64,000 bases of DNA from the NCBI GenBank assembly GCA_037179335.1, contig JAKZHN010000031.1, forward strand, positions 1 to 64,000, in the 5' to 3' direction. Of this stretch, positions 1-12,184 are shown one piece after another. Within the stretch, counting starts at the first letter, position 1; every line of letters starts with the position of its first letter. The stretch is from Cyclaneusma minus. Its lineage: Eukaryota > Ascomycota > Leotiomycetes > Marthamycetales > Marthamycetaceae. The position numbers and the translations under genes are program-made. The notes beneath the pieces were generated by a model. It had not been told where the DNA came from. It ran no database searches and worked only from the letters and a program-made list of their open reading frames with translations.

Positions 1-235
1 TTTATTTATTTTATTTATTTTATTTATTTTATTTATTTTATTTATTTTATTTATTTTATTTATTTTATTTATTTTATTTATTTTATTTATTTTATTTATT
101 TTATTTATTTTATTTATTTTATTTATTCTATTTATTTTATTTATTTTATTTATTTTATTTATTTTATTTATTTTATTTATTTTATTTATTTTATTTATTC
201 TATTTATTCTATTTATTTTATTTATTCTATTTTTA
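1..235. repeat. 9-bp AT tandem repeat at window edge
   Basis: A nearly perfect tandem array of the 9-bp unit TTTTATTTA (about 26 copies) runs from the first base. The few variants are T-to-C changes (TTCTATTTA), clustered at the right end. The array probably continues to the left of the window. It is non-coding; any open frame in it is a by-product of its composition. Confidence 0.95.
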
Positions 236-2131
236 AATATAATATTAAAATACCGTAATAATGCGGTGTTATTTAAAAATACTTGTTTAACCAATGCTGC
301 TAGCATTTAGCGGTGACCCGTGCGCTGCGCCACCGCTAGCGTCAAAATTAGGGATAGCTTTATAAAGGTATTTCGCGCTAGCAAAGCTCCCTTCCTTTTA
401 AAAAATCACATTAAAATTTTACTTTGCAATTGCCTAATAAATTATAATTTTTCCCACCCTTTGCAAACCGATATTAATTAATATTCCTCCCGCAAGAATA
501 TAAATTAGCAAAATAATTAAAAAAACAAATTCCTAAAAACCCTACTTGCCTGCAATTGCTGCCCGCAATAGCTGCTTGCGCAAATTGCAACCCTTCCCGT
601 TTTTATACTAATAGGTTTCTAAAAAATTTAAAAATAATTGCTTGCAACCAGTAATATAATTTTTAATTTAAAGCTATAAAACTCCAAGGAAATTTAACAG
701 CTAAAAATTGGCAAATTTTAACCCATTTAAATTTTTGCGCTATAATTTTCAGCTTGCGCTTCCCGTATTCTATTACGCAAAACAATTGCCGCGCAATTAT
801 TAATCAGATTTAATTTAGTAAAATTAGCTAGCTTTAGCTTATGAAGCTTTAGCTTAAAGCTATAACCTTTTTGCAGCAATTTCAAAATCAGCAAATAAAA
901 TTGGCACGCGATTTACCATTAATTACACTATTATTGCTTTCAATTTTTATACCAGCGCAGCTTTATTTTCTTAAATAATTTACTTTGCTCTTAAAACCTC
1001 CTTTAAATATAATTTTTAATATTTCCCTGCTTTTTGCCAAGCACCGCGCAATACTTAAGCTTTTGCATAAATACCCTTTTTTATACCTTTGCAAACCAAT
1101 CTTTTTAAAAAAAACAATTTTTCCGCCCTTTACCTAATATTACGCAATTAGCCAACTTTTACGCATATAGCTAATATTTTATTATTATCCTAAGCTGGCA
1201 TTTTATTATTAATTTTATAGCTTTCCAACCAAGTTAATTTAAAAAACTCCAATATATTCGTATAAAAATTCTTGGCTACGCAATTTAAACTTGATAATCC
1301 AGCTACGTATATATAGCCAATCTTTAATATTATAGTCTTTAAATATTTGGAAAACTATAAAAATAATACAAAAAATTTATAAAAAGCAGCTTTATAAAAA
1401 TAATACAATTTCTTTTTCAAAGATTAAATAAAATACAATTTTAAAAAACTTAACAAAGAAATCCGTTTGCAGCTGCGAAAATATTTGTATAAAAATAAAG
1501 TATTTATAGCTATGCATAAAATTGCTTAGGCTTTAATTTAGCTTTTGCAAAAACTTAACCAATATAGATAAATTCCTTAAAAGCTTTAGCAAGCCTTAAT
1601 ATTATTTTAAAAGCAATAAATTTAATAAAATAATAAGGAATTAAAAGAATATATATTGGTTTAAAATACAGCTGTTTAAAAAAAAACAGCTTAGGCAAAA
1701 ATAGCTTTGTAAAAAATAAGAATAGCAGTTTTAAAAAAACAAAAACGGCAGCTTTGGGAAAAACGCCAGCTGTGGAAAAAACATTAGCAATACCATTAGC
1801 CTAGTTTTAAATACCCTTTATTATAACCAATTTCCCCTGCTTTTATAAATTAATATTATTATAATTAACAACCTTTTTTATAATACCATTTTCCACTAAA
1901 AATAGAAAATCTACTATACCAATTGTATAATTATAAATAGTATAAATATCAAATTCTTAAATCCTGCTCCGCCCGCAGCCAATTTACAAAAAATTAAAAA
2001 GCTTTTAAAATATTTCTTCTATTAATAAATTTATTTTAAATTTCAGCCTTCAAAATTCGGAAATTAAAAATTAAAGCCTGTTTTTTTTGCAGCCAATTAA
2101 AAGCTTTTTTTCTTATAAAAAACAAGGCATA
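236..2131. other. AT-rich, RIP-like decayed DNA, no gene
   Basis: This stretch is very AT-rich with stop codons in all frames and no recognisable coding sequence. A patch of about 100 bases (about 290-400) is richer in GC and contains a stem-loop: AGCGGTG at 309-315 pairs with CACCGCT at 331-337, flanked by further CTAGC motifs. The rest looks like old transposon DNA depleted of C and G. I cannot assign a transposon family here. Confidence 0.7.
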
Positions 2132-2357
2132 TATTACACGGGGCCGAGCAGGGCGCCCTGCGGGCACCCCACGAGGCACGTGCGCCAAAGGTGCGCAGAA
2201 GGAGAGCGTTGCTTATTAAGAAAGCTAAGCAAGGCTTTTAGCGTATAATATTTAAATGCTGCTATTTTTATTTAAAAAAGGCAATAGCTATTTTTTATAG
2301 CTAAAAAATATATGTAATATATTTTTATTTATTAATTTATTTTTAACTATTATAATA
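2132..2357. repeat. Left LTR of the dead retrotransposon
   Basis: Starts TATTACACGG (probably TGTTACACGG before mutation) and ends ATAATA. The first 90 bases still hold the GC-rich original sequence (for example CCCTGCGGGCACCCCACGAG at 2157-2176), while the second half has been converted to A/T. It matches 9462-9685 with about two bases of length difference. Confidence 0.8.
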
Positions 2358-3910
2358 AAATAGCCGCTTTTATTTTAAAAAAATAATAATTTAGCAAAAT
2401 AATAATTATTTAATTTATTGATTATAAATTTAATAATAGTTTTATTTATAAAATTATTATTAAAAGCCCTAAAAACCAATTTTGCCCAATTTTAAAAAAG
2501 CTTACTATTAATAGCAATATCGGCAAAATTTATAAGCTAAATTAAAAAAATATATTTAATAAAAATAATAATGTATTTATTAACGGTATTAATAAATATA
2601 TTATTAATATTAAAAATTAAAATATTTTAGCCAAAAATAAAAATATATTGCACAAAACTAAAAATAATTAAGCTTTTGCTTTTATTTTTAATTTAATTTA
2701 AAATTAAATAAATTTTAATTTTAATAATTTTGCAATTATTTAATAAATTATTTAATAAATTATTTAATAAACTATTTAATAAATTATTTAAAAATTTAAA
2801 GCCAAAAATAAATTGCAAAATTGCAAGCTAAAATTATAATTTTTATTTATAAATATAGCCTATTTAATTTAAATTCTAATAATAAGCAATTAATTACCAA
2901 AACATTTTATATATTTAAAACAATTTGTATATTAAATATTAAGCAATATTATATATATTATATATATTATATATATAAATGATTTAAATAATTTAATTGC
3001 TTATAAAATTATTTTAATATATAATGTTTTTTAAAAACATAATATAATTTATATTTACTATGCTTTAATTGCATTTAAAGGCTATATATATTATATATAA
3101 TAATATTATTAAATAAATTATAAATTAAAAAAAACCTATAAAAGAAATTTCAAAATTTCAAAGTAAATATAATAAGAATAAAATTATAATATATATTATA
3201 TATATTAAATTAATTTGCTAAAAACGCTTTAAAAAATATTATTGCAAAATAAGATTTTTGTTTTTTTATATAAAAGATATATCTTTTATATTTCTTAATA
3301 ATTAATTTATTTTTAAATTTTATAATACTATTAAATTTTATTTTATTTTTTAATAAAGCAATTAATTATAAATTAATATATAATATATATTTAATATAGC
3401 CAAAAATATCAAGCGCAAAAATAAGCCTAACTTTTAATTTCAAGCTAGAAATATATTTAATATAAATAATTTAAAAAAGCAATATAATGATTATAATAAA
3501 TTGTAAAACTTATATAATATTTTAAAAAATAATATGATAATTTAACATTAATTTAATTGTAAAAGGAAAAAAAAATAGAAATTATTAAAATAAAAATTAA
3601 TACCGGCTTTTCCATATTTTAATTATAATTTTACTAATTATAGCCCGGCTAATTGCATTAAAAACAAATATGCTAAAAGCCTAAATATACAATTTATAAA
3701 TATGAATAGCCTAGCAATAAAATATATATTTTAAATAATAATAATTTTGGCAATTATATAAAAAAAAGGCTAATTATATAAAAATAATTTTAATTATAGC
3801 CAAAATTATAATAATTGTAATTTAAATAAATATAATTAAAACTTTTTTATAAAAGCTATAAATAAAATTTCTATATTTATAAATTATAAATTATAAATAT
3901 AATAATTATA

Positions 3911-3987
3911 AAATAAATAAAATAAAAATAAAATAAAAATAAAATAAAAATAAAATAAAAATAAAAATAAAATAAAAGTAAAATAAA

Positions 3988-4018
<31 letters not shown>

Positions 4019-4151
4019 TAAAATGAAATAAAAATAAAATAAAAATAAAATAAAAATAAAATAAAAATAAAATAAAAATAAAATAAAAATAAAATAAAAA
4101 TAAAATAAAAATAAAATAAAAATAAAATAAAAATAAAATAAAAATAAAATA
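3911..4151. repeat. 11-bp A-rich minisatellite
   Basis: Tandem units of AAAATAAAAAT (with some 6-base variants) fill about 240 bases with no interruption. The minus strand reads as an open frame rich in Phe, Tyr, Ile and Leu only because the unit lacks stop codons in that frame. I do not regard it as a gene. Confidence 0.9.
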
Positions 4152-4336
4152 ACATTATAATTTTTTTATTAAAATTTCAATAATAAAGGCAATATAAAAA
4201 ACCAAAATATTAAAATATATAAAATATGCGCATATTTACATAATTTATTTTTTTTAAATATATTTTGATTTAAATAAGCAAGCAATAAGTATAAAATTAA
4301 ATATATAAAATATTTTATATATAAAAATTAAAAACA

Positions 4337-4424
4337 TAATATTAAATAATATTAAATAATATTAAATAATATTAAATAATATAAAACAATATTAAATAAT
4401 ATAAAATAATATAAAATAATATAA
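4337..4424. repeat. 10-bp AT tandem repeat
   Basis: About eight or nine tandem copies of a unit close to TAATATTAAA, becoming TAATATAAAA towards the right end. It lies inside the degraded retrotransposon. Confidence 0.85.
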
Positions 4425-7400
4425 ATAAAAAGCTATTTTTAATAAAGAATATTATAAATTTTAATAAAAACCTTATTATATATATATTAAATAAAATATT
4501 AAAGTTTTAATAAAAGAAAACTTGATTTTAATATATTTTTAAAATTATAAACTATTAAGCATTAAAAATATTTATAAGAAATATATAATAAAATTAAAAT
4601 TAAAATTAAAATATAAAATTAAAATATAAAAAATTAAATAAATTAAGCTATTTTAATAATATTTTTAATATAATAAAAACCAATATATTATTTATATATT
4701 TTGATTAAAATTATATTATAAAAATTAAAATTAATTTATTTTATTAATTTATTTATAAATTATTCAAAAAATAGCTAATTGTATTAAAAACAATTAATAA
4801 CGTGCTAATAAAAAATTAAATTTGCAAATTAAAAAAGCCAGCAAAGGCTTTTTTATTATTTATATTTAAAAGAAAATAGCTTATATCTATATATTAATTA
4901 TAAAAGATTAAATAATATTATTATTAAACATTATTGCCTATTTGTTTTAATTAATAAATTTTTAATTAAATTAAAAACAAAACCCCAAATTTTTATTAAG
5001 CTAAATTTTAAAAATGCATATTATAATATATATATATATATATATAAAAGAAAGCATTTTATATAAAATATAATTATTTTACATATTTAATAATATTATT
5101 TAAATTAATAAATGCATTAATTATGTTTTAAGCTCATATAAATTTAATTCTTAATTTTTTTTGAATATTATTATAATAATAATTTTTAAGAATATTTTAT
5201 TTTATTTGAAAAAAATTAGTAAATATAATAAATACATAAAAACCTTATTTAAAAAGCTATAATTTCTTTTAATAAAAAAAGGCAAATATAAATTTAAAAT
5301 AAAGAAAGTTTTATTTTTAAATTGTATAATAAAAAAGAAATATATACATATAAAGCCGGAAAAAATATACATTATTTAAAAATAGCTTATATTTATTATA
5401 TATATAAAATTGCAATTATTTTTAAAATAAGCTAATTTTTATAAGCAATTTATTTTAAAATATAATAGAATTATATTGTCTATAATTTATTTATTTATTA
5501 ATAACATATATATAAAAAAAGCCTGTTTAAATAGCTTTTAAAAATATAAATAGCTTTTTAATATAACAAAAATATATTTGCAAATAAGCTAATATTTTAA
5601 TATTTTAATTTTATAAAATATTCGCAAATTATATATAATGCTTTTAAATTTGCAATATTGGAAATTTTAAAATAATTTAAAATTTTAAATAATTTAATAT
5701 AATATTATTGGCATTTAATAGCTTTTTAATTTTATAAATTAATTAATGCAAATTTAATATATCAAATGCATAATATTAAATTGCTTGCAATTATAATTTC
5801 TTTTAATATTAAAAATGTATATTATAAAATTTAAATATTCTTAAATTATAATAAATTATATTATTTTATAAATATAAAAAAACCTAATAACTATTAAATA
5901 AAATAAGCTATAAAACTAAAATTTTATAATTCTGATATTAAATATATTGCAAAAATTAAAAATTCTGCTAATTTTTTATTTTATAGGCTAAATTATAAAA
6001 AAGCAATAAAAAGCGCTTAAATAAAAATATTCATTTTTTTATATTATAGCAAAAGCTTTATTATTTAGTTAATTATGTATTAAATATATAATTTTTTAAA
6101 AATATAGCTGCTTTAATAAATATAGCAATTATATTTTAATTAAAATTATTAAATTAGGAAATTAATATTATATATTTTATTTATATATTATAAATATAAA
6201 GTTTCAAATAAAAAATTGTATTTTATTTAAATTATAAAACTTTAAAAGCCGGAATAATTAAGGCAAGCTTTATAATTATTTTAAGGCTTAAAAATATAAT
6301 AAAAATATAAAATATATTTATATTATATAAAAACAAATAATAATAATTTAAAAATAATATATTATATAAAGAAAGCGAACTATATATTTTCGCAATAAAT
6401 ATATTATATAATAAAAAAAATTATTTTAATAAATTAATAAATTATTTTAAAATAAATTAAGTTTTAATTTTAATTTATTATAAATATTATTAGCTAAATA
6501 TAAAGGCAAAAATATAAAATTATATATATAATTGCTATATTTGCTAATAGAATAAAATTTGCTAATATATATTTTATAATTAATTATAGCTTCTGTTCTT
6601 AATTAATAAATTATAAATATATTTATTATAAAATTTTATAATAGACTTGCTAAAATTATAATATATAAATAAAATATATAATACTATTTTAATAATAATA
6701 AATTATTATAACAAAATTATGCAATTTATATATATAATTAAAAATATTAATGTATAAATTTTAATAAAGGTTTTTTTAATAAAACTTTTTATTTTATAAA
6801 TGTTTTTAAATTATTATATTTAATTATAGCTTGGTATTTATTAGCATATTATAAAAAGCTTTTTGCTATAAATTTTATATAATACGCAAACATAATATTG
6901 TATTTTACCTTTAAATAAATAAATAAATAAAATAAATGAATTAAATTTTAAAGACTTATGTATAATATTATTATAATAATAATAAAATAAATTAGGCAAT
7001 TTAATTAATTATAATAAAATTTATTTATAATAATGCAATTCTTTTTTAATATATAAATTCTATTTATAAATTAGTATTAATCTTTTTAGATAATTTATAA
7101 AAATTGAAATATTTAATATAAAAAAGCAAAACAAAAATATAATGCGATTAATATATATTATTATAAAAATTATAAAAATATTATTAATAAATATATAAAA
7201 CTATATATAAAACTACATAAAACTATAAATTTTAATAAAAAAACCTTAGTTTATTTATTTATTAAAAATATATATTTTAAAATTAAAAAGCTAATAAAAA
7301 ATATATAAATCTTTTTTTTATTATTGCAAAAATAAAAGCCCAAGTTTATTATTTAAAATTTAAATTTAAATTTCAATTAAAAAAAATATATAATATTTTT

Positions 7401-7749
7401 ATATTAGGTTTTTAAAGTTTATTAAGGCATTTTAAAATAGTATACATAAATTATATTTTAAAAATTTTAAAAATTTTAAAAATAATTAAAAATAGGAAAT
7501 CGAAAAAATTATAATATATAAAAAAATGAAAATAGTTAATTTATATTTTATATATGTTAAAAAGGCTAAAATTAAAATTAGAATTAAATATTAATTTAAA
7601 AAAACCTTAAAATTATCCTAATAATTTTAAGCAAATTTATTAAAAAAATATTAAAGCTAAATTATAATAATAGCGGAAAAATTATTAAAAAAGCGCAAAT
7701 ATTAAAAAAAATGCTAAAAGGCTAGTTTTAGCCTTATATTTAAATAGAA

Positions 7750-9035
7750 AATGCCTAATTATGCGCAATATTAAGCAAAAGCAAAAGTAAAAATATTTAA
7801 AATATAAAAATATAAAGTTAATTATTTTTTTATATTTTAAATTAAATGAAATAAAATTATATTTTATAAAAAATAAAATTATAAAATTATAAAAAATAAA
7901 ATTATAAAATTATAAATTAGAAAATATGCAAATCAAAATTATAAATTCTATATATTATATAAAATAAAGCCGGTTAATGAAATTAAAAAATTTATAATAT
8001 TTTTAAAAACCCAATTTATATATATTAATTTTATAATTTTATAATTTTATATTATATTATTAAAAATCCGGTTTCCTTTTAAATAAAATATTATTAAACT
8101 AAAATTAAGACCATAATTTATTTATATCTTAGTTAGATATATATAAAAAAGATAAAAAAAAGATTTATTAAATAGCATTAAATATTAATTGCTATATATA
8201 TTAAGATATAAATTGCAAAAATAATTTTGATCAAAATTATTATTATAGCTATAATATTTTCAAATATATTATATATTTTATATTTTAAAAAAGCATAAAT
8301 TTTAAAGCGGAAAAGAATTCCGGCAGCTTTTATATTATTTTTTAATTGTATCAATTTATTATTATAATTAATGCATTAATTTTTAAAAAAGGCTTAAATT
8401 TTAATATAATAATAGCGGTAAAATCTAAAAATATTATAAGCTATATTAAATAAATAAAAATTCAATAGCGGAAATCTGCAAAATAATAAATTAATTGGTA
8501 AAAAAAAACAAAAGCAAAAAATAAGCTTATTATATGATAAAGGGGCTTATAATTATTATAATAATAATTGCATTTAAAGTTATTTACAGCCTAGTTATAA
8601 ATATAAAAAAAATTATAAAAAAATTAAATAAAAGCTTTATATATAGCAAATATAAATACAAATTTAAAATATAAATGCGGGCTTAATAAAAATGCAATTT
8701 AAATTTCATAGCAAAATTGCAAATTTAATATTATTATTATAATTAAGGTTAAAATCTTTATTATATAAAGCTTAAAATAAACCGCTATTAAAATTTTGTA
8801 TTTTGCGGCTAAAAATATTAGAAATTATAATAATATTATTATTTTTTTAAAAAAAAGGGGGGGGGGGGCTAATTTTTATTGGAAAACCGTATATTAAAAA
8901 ACCTATATAAAGCAATAATAAAAAAAGCCTAATAAAAATAGAGAAGCCGGCTTTATATAAATAAAGCCTTAATAAAATTTAATATAATTGCTATAATAAA
9001 AAAAATGCAATTAAAAACTAATATACTATTATTGC
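7750..9035. repeat. Dispersed repeat, copy 1 (inside left element)
   Basis: This section aligns in order and orientation with 56490-57750. Shared landmarks include GCAAAAGTAAAAATATTTAA versus GCAAAAGTATAAATATTTAA, CAGCTTTTATATTATTTTTT in both, TAATATAATAATAGC in both, and TATATAAATAAAGCCTT in both. The differences are largely G/A and C/T. A run of 12 G (8857-8868) lies in this copy. It is probably internal retrotransposon sequence shared by two members of one family. Confidence 0.7.
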
Positions 9036-9425
9036 AAAAAACGCATAATGCGTATATAAAAAAAAACCCCCCTAAAATTAATTATTCAAAATAAGCCGCC
9101 ACTATATTAATTTTTTGGCATTTATAAAAAAGGCATGCGCAAAAGCGGGAAAAGTATATATAAGCTAATAAATTTTAAAATAGAAAAATTAAAATTAAAA
9201 TAATAAAAACAATTAAATAAAAGCATAAAATCGATTAATAGTAAATAGCGTAAGCTATATATTAAAATTAAAAAATTAAAAATTAAGCAAAAATAAATTT
9301 AAAAATAGTTATTAATAATAGCAAATTAATAAAAGCCTATTAATTTATGCGGCCAAAATAAAAAGCCGAAATTAATAACCAAAGCCAAATATTAAATTAT
9401 TAAAAAGCAAGAGTTTATATTTGGG

Positions 9426-9460
9426 AGCTTTGGGGCCCAAAGCTATGAAAAGGGGAATAA
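9426..9460. other. Hairpin and polypurine tract before right LTR
   Basis: AGCTTTGGG/CCCAAAGCT (9426-9444) is a 9-bp perfect hairpin with a one-base centre. It is followed by the purine run AAAAGGGGAATAA, which ends immediately before the right LTR. The purine run is a plausible remnant of the polypurine primer site. The hairpin has no assigned role. Confidence 0.55.
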
Positions 9461-9461
9461 T

Positions 9462-9685
9462 TATTATATAGGCCCAAAAAGGGCGTTTTGCAAGCATTTT
9501 ATAAAATATATGCATTAAAAATATGCAAAAAAAGCACTATTTATTAAAAATGCTAAGTAAGGATTTTAGCGTATAATATTTAGGCGCTGCTATTTTTATT
9601 CGAAAAGGGCAGCGGCTATTTTTTATAGCTAAGAAATACGTATAATGCACCCTTATTTGCTAATTTATTTTTAATTATTATAATA
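9462..9685. repeat. Right LTR of the dead retrotransposon
   Basis: Aligns with 2132-2357. Its left part is converted to A/T (for example GGGCGTTTTGCAAGCATTTT where the left LTR has GGGCGCCCTGCGGGCACCCC), whereas its right part keeps more G and C than the left copy (GGGCAGCGGC, ATGCACCC). The conversions are thus complementary between the two LTRs. Confidence 0.8.
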
Positions 9686-10300
9686 TTAATACTAGTATAA
9701 AAAGGCCAAAGAAAACGTTATTTAATTTAACGTTATAAGGAATTAAAAAAAAGGAAAGCATACTAATATAATTCTTTATAATTATATAGCTTATAATATC
9801 GGAAAGGATTAATTGGACTTAACGGTAAAAGAAACCCATAAATATTGCGCGCTATTTGGAAATTAGCAATGGAATAATAATGGGAAAAATAAATAAATAT
9901 TTTTTAAATAAAAAATGTTAAATTATATTAATATATTATATATTTTATAATATATTAATAAAAGCCTTGATATATTAGTATATTGAAATACTTAAATAAA
10001 TTATAATAATAAATTATTAATATATTATTTATTTTCGTAATATATTAATAAAATAAATAATGTTATTATATTTTAATATTTTATTCTATTTTAATAATAA
10101 TAATAAATAATAAATAATATATTAATTATAATTTAATATTAACAATTATAAAGCAATATTAATATTGGTATTTATAGTAATAATAATATTGATTTTTGAT
10201 ATATTATGCAGATTTTTGATAAAGCTATTTTCGGGCTCGCTAAAATATAGAAGCTTTTTATACCTGCTTCTTAGGCGCACCACCATAACAAAGCCTAGCT
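9686..10300. other. AT-rich edge of the left block
   Basis: AT-rich DNA without coding potential, containing ATTAATA-type simple sequence. Composition changes within about 100 bases near 10.25-10.35 kb to ordinary gene-island sequence, which marks a sharp compartment boundary. Confidence 0.7.
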
Positions 10301-10460
10301 TAAACTAGCCACTTCGGATGTCATTCGTTTGTGAGTGCATGTCTTCACAAATTTGAAGTTTAAGCTAAGCTCTAGCGCGCCAAAAGCCCCCAACAACATC
10401 CGACCAACTACTGCCCCCCTCTGGCCTCCACTACGATACAGACTCGCTTTTTCGACAACG

Positions 10461-12184
10461 ATGGATCCACCGCCGCCGAAACGCGGTCCCGGTAGACCGA
10501 GAAAAACGCCGGTGTCCCAGTCACCCAAGGAAAAGCGCCCGCGTGGCAGGCCGCGTGGAGAGGGGGCTCCAAGACGCCCGCTCCGAAGCCTAGCGCAAGT
10601 CTATCACCTGGCCCTTTGAGGGATTCAGAAATGGAGGATGAGATATCTCAACCTGCGACTAGGAGTCGTAGAAGTCGACAGCCCTCAAAGGCCGTCGCAG
10701 AAAATTCGTCTGAATCGACGGGAGCTACATCCTCGCGCGATTCAGACGACGAGGTACCTGGCCCTTTGAGGGATTCAGAAAGTGAGGATGAGATACCTCA
10801 ACCTGCGGCTAGGAGTCGCAGAAGTCCACAGCCCTCAAACGCCGTCGCAGAATCGTCGTCTAAATCGACAGGAGCTATATCCTCGCGCGATTCAGACGAT
10901 GAAGAACTTGTGGCTACCTCGAAGCCAAAGAAACCGGACACCTCAAAGAAGGCAACGGCTAAGCCCAAATCCAAGGGCAAATCGAGCTCGCAGGCTTCGA
11001 ACGATGAAGAAGATGATGACTTGGCTGTGGCTACGGCCAAGTCAAAAACAAACCGAAAGGCCGGAAACTCGAACTCGTCAAGCAACCCTAAAGCTAAACC
11101 GAGCGCCGATGCCACGTATATATCAAGTGAACACGAAGAGGAAGACGAAGAGCTTGATGAAGAGGGTGGCGAAGAGCTTGAAGGGAGTCACTCGGGCTCA
11201 GAGGAACATGCACCATCCGACGCAAATCTGGACTCAGATACTTCTGGTGCTGAGTTTGACGACCCTGGCTTTACACTTGCCAAGCTGCCGTATCCGCGCA
11301 AGATCACATACGACAAATTCTGGACTGTCGAAGACGAGAAGAAGTTCAGGGAAACAGCATGGACTCCTCAGGATGACATATACATCACCCACAACCACAA
11401 AGCCAAGGAGCGAGCCTTGTGGGAGCGATGTGATAAACTATGGGCCTTGCCTCCACCTGACGTGATTCGCGTGGATGTCGCTCTGCTTTCCACCGCTCAG
11501 GTGAATGGAGAACAAAATCCAAACTGGACGCAAAATTTCTGCAAGGGACTCTTTGACTTGATTGCCTGCCTGCCATTCCACAATTTGAAATTCCTGCGAT
11601 ATGCAATTGACTACACTCTGTGGGTCAAAGCTGGCAAAGATGTCCTCAGCGAGCCTGAAAGGCCTGGAATATACTTCCCCCAGTATATGTCCGCGTATGC
11701 TTAGAGCGCCACCGAACTTGCTGCTTCTATATTCAATGCAGATCGACAGCAATTGAACGTCTTCGAAGATCAAATAAATAGGCTTGCTACCAAGAGCGGA
11801 GTTGCAGACTCTCCCACTGACTTTGTTCAGAATATCGAGAAATTCCTACCCAAAGCCACCGCGAAATCGCCGGACGGATTTACTCCAGCAGATATCACGG
11901 CCATACTGAAAGCCTGGGACTCGTATGTTGATCAACACCCGTTGTTGCACAAATCCGACTACTACACTTCCAAACGGTTCAATGAGATAACGATCAATCG
12001 CAATACGCCACATCGGCGCCTCAAGACAACTACCAAACCTCAGCCGGAATGCGTCCAACAATTCGAGGATTACAAAAAAGCATACATTATGCATACAAAG
12101 CGCGTCGATGCCCGGGCCAGGAACGAAAAAGCTCGGCAGCCTCGAAACACTGGGAAGCGGAAGCGGGCCGAGCCCACAGCCTGA
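10461..12184 (+). pseudogene. Broken AT-hook nuclear protein gene
   Basis: The start (ATG at 10461, CAACG before it) opens a protein with two AT-hook cores, GRPR at residues 11-14 and 29-32, which in known proteins bind the minor groove of AT-rich DNA. The frame must then change: the continuation GGSKTPAPKPSASLSPGP is in another frame, and adding one base to the five-G run at 10562-10566 would join them. A Ser/Asp/Glu/Lys-rich, disordered stretch with a duplicated 50-residue unit follows, then a folded-looking region (about 11270-11700, rich in Trp and aromatic residues) that I do not recognise. A TAG at 11702-11704 interrupts the same frame, which continues to 12184 with a basic tail (KRKRAEP) like a nuclear localisation signal. 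No intron of sensible length removes the stop. I read it as a recently broken gene; assembly error at the G run is possible. It lies right at the edge of the AT block. Confidence 0.65.
10607..10906 (+). repeat. 150-bp tandem duplication inside AT-hook gene
   Basis: Two direct copies of 150 bp (10607-10756 and 10757-10906) encode a 50-residue acidic/serine-rich unit beginning GPLRDSE and ending SRDSDDE. The length is a multiple of three, so the frame is kept. Many differences between the copies are C/T or G/A. Confidence 0.85.

Larger units (their letters stand above)
2132..9685. mobile_element. RIP-degraded LTR retrotransposon (dead)
   Basis: Two direct repeats of about 225 bases (2132-2357 and 9462-9685) align over their whole length and bracket about 7.1 kb of AT-rich, stop-filled DNA. 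The two copies differ mainly at C/T and G/A positions, in different places in each copy, which is the pattern left by RIP. A purine-rich tract (AAAAGGGGAA, about 9448-9458) sits just before the second repeat, as expected for the plus-strand primer of an LTR element. Size (about 7.5 kb), paired LTRs and this tract support an LTR retrotransposon. No gag/pol reading frame survives, so copia versus gypsy cannot be told, and no clear 5-bp target duplication was found. The tandem repeats inside may be later expansions or a nested element. A section of it (7.75-9.03 kb) resembles 56.49-57.75 kb. Confidence 0.75.

Noticed and set aside
1..235. Telomere or CRISPR-like array
   Set aside because: The unit is a 9-bp direct tandem without spacers and without any TTAGGG-type repeat.
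3877..4155. 92-residue open frame on the minus strand
   Set aside because: It is only the translation of an 11-bp A-rich minisatellite (Phe/Tyr/Ile/Leu), with no start context or domain.
1..10300. AT-rich block as mitochondrial DNA
   Set aside because: No mitochondrial gene, tRNA or intron is recognisable, and the paired LTRs with C/T and G/A differences point to nuclear RIP.
10562..10616. Intron instead of frameshift in the AT-hook gene
   Set aside because: No GT..AG pair of plausible length joins the two frames without removing the AT-hooks; a single missing G in a G run explains it more simply.
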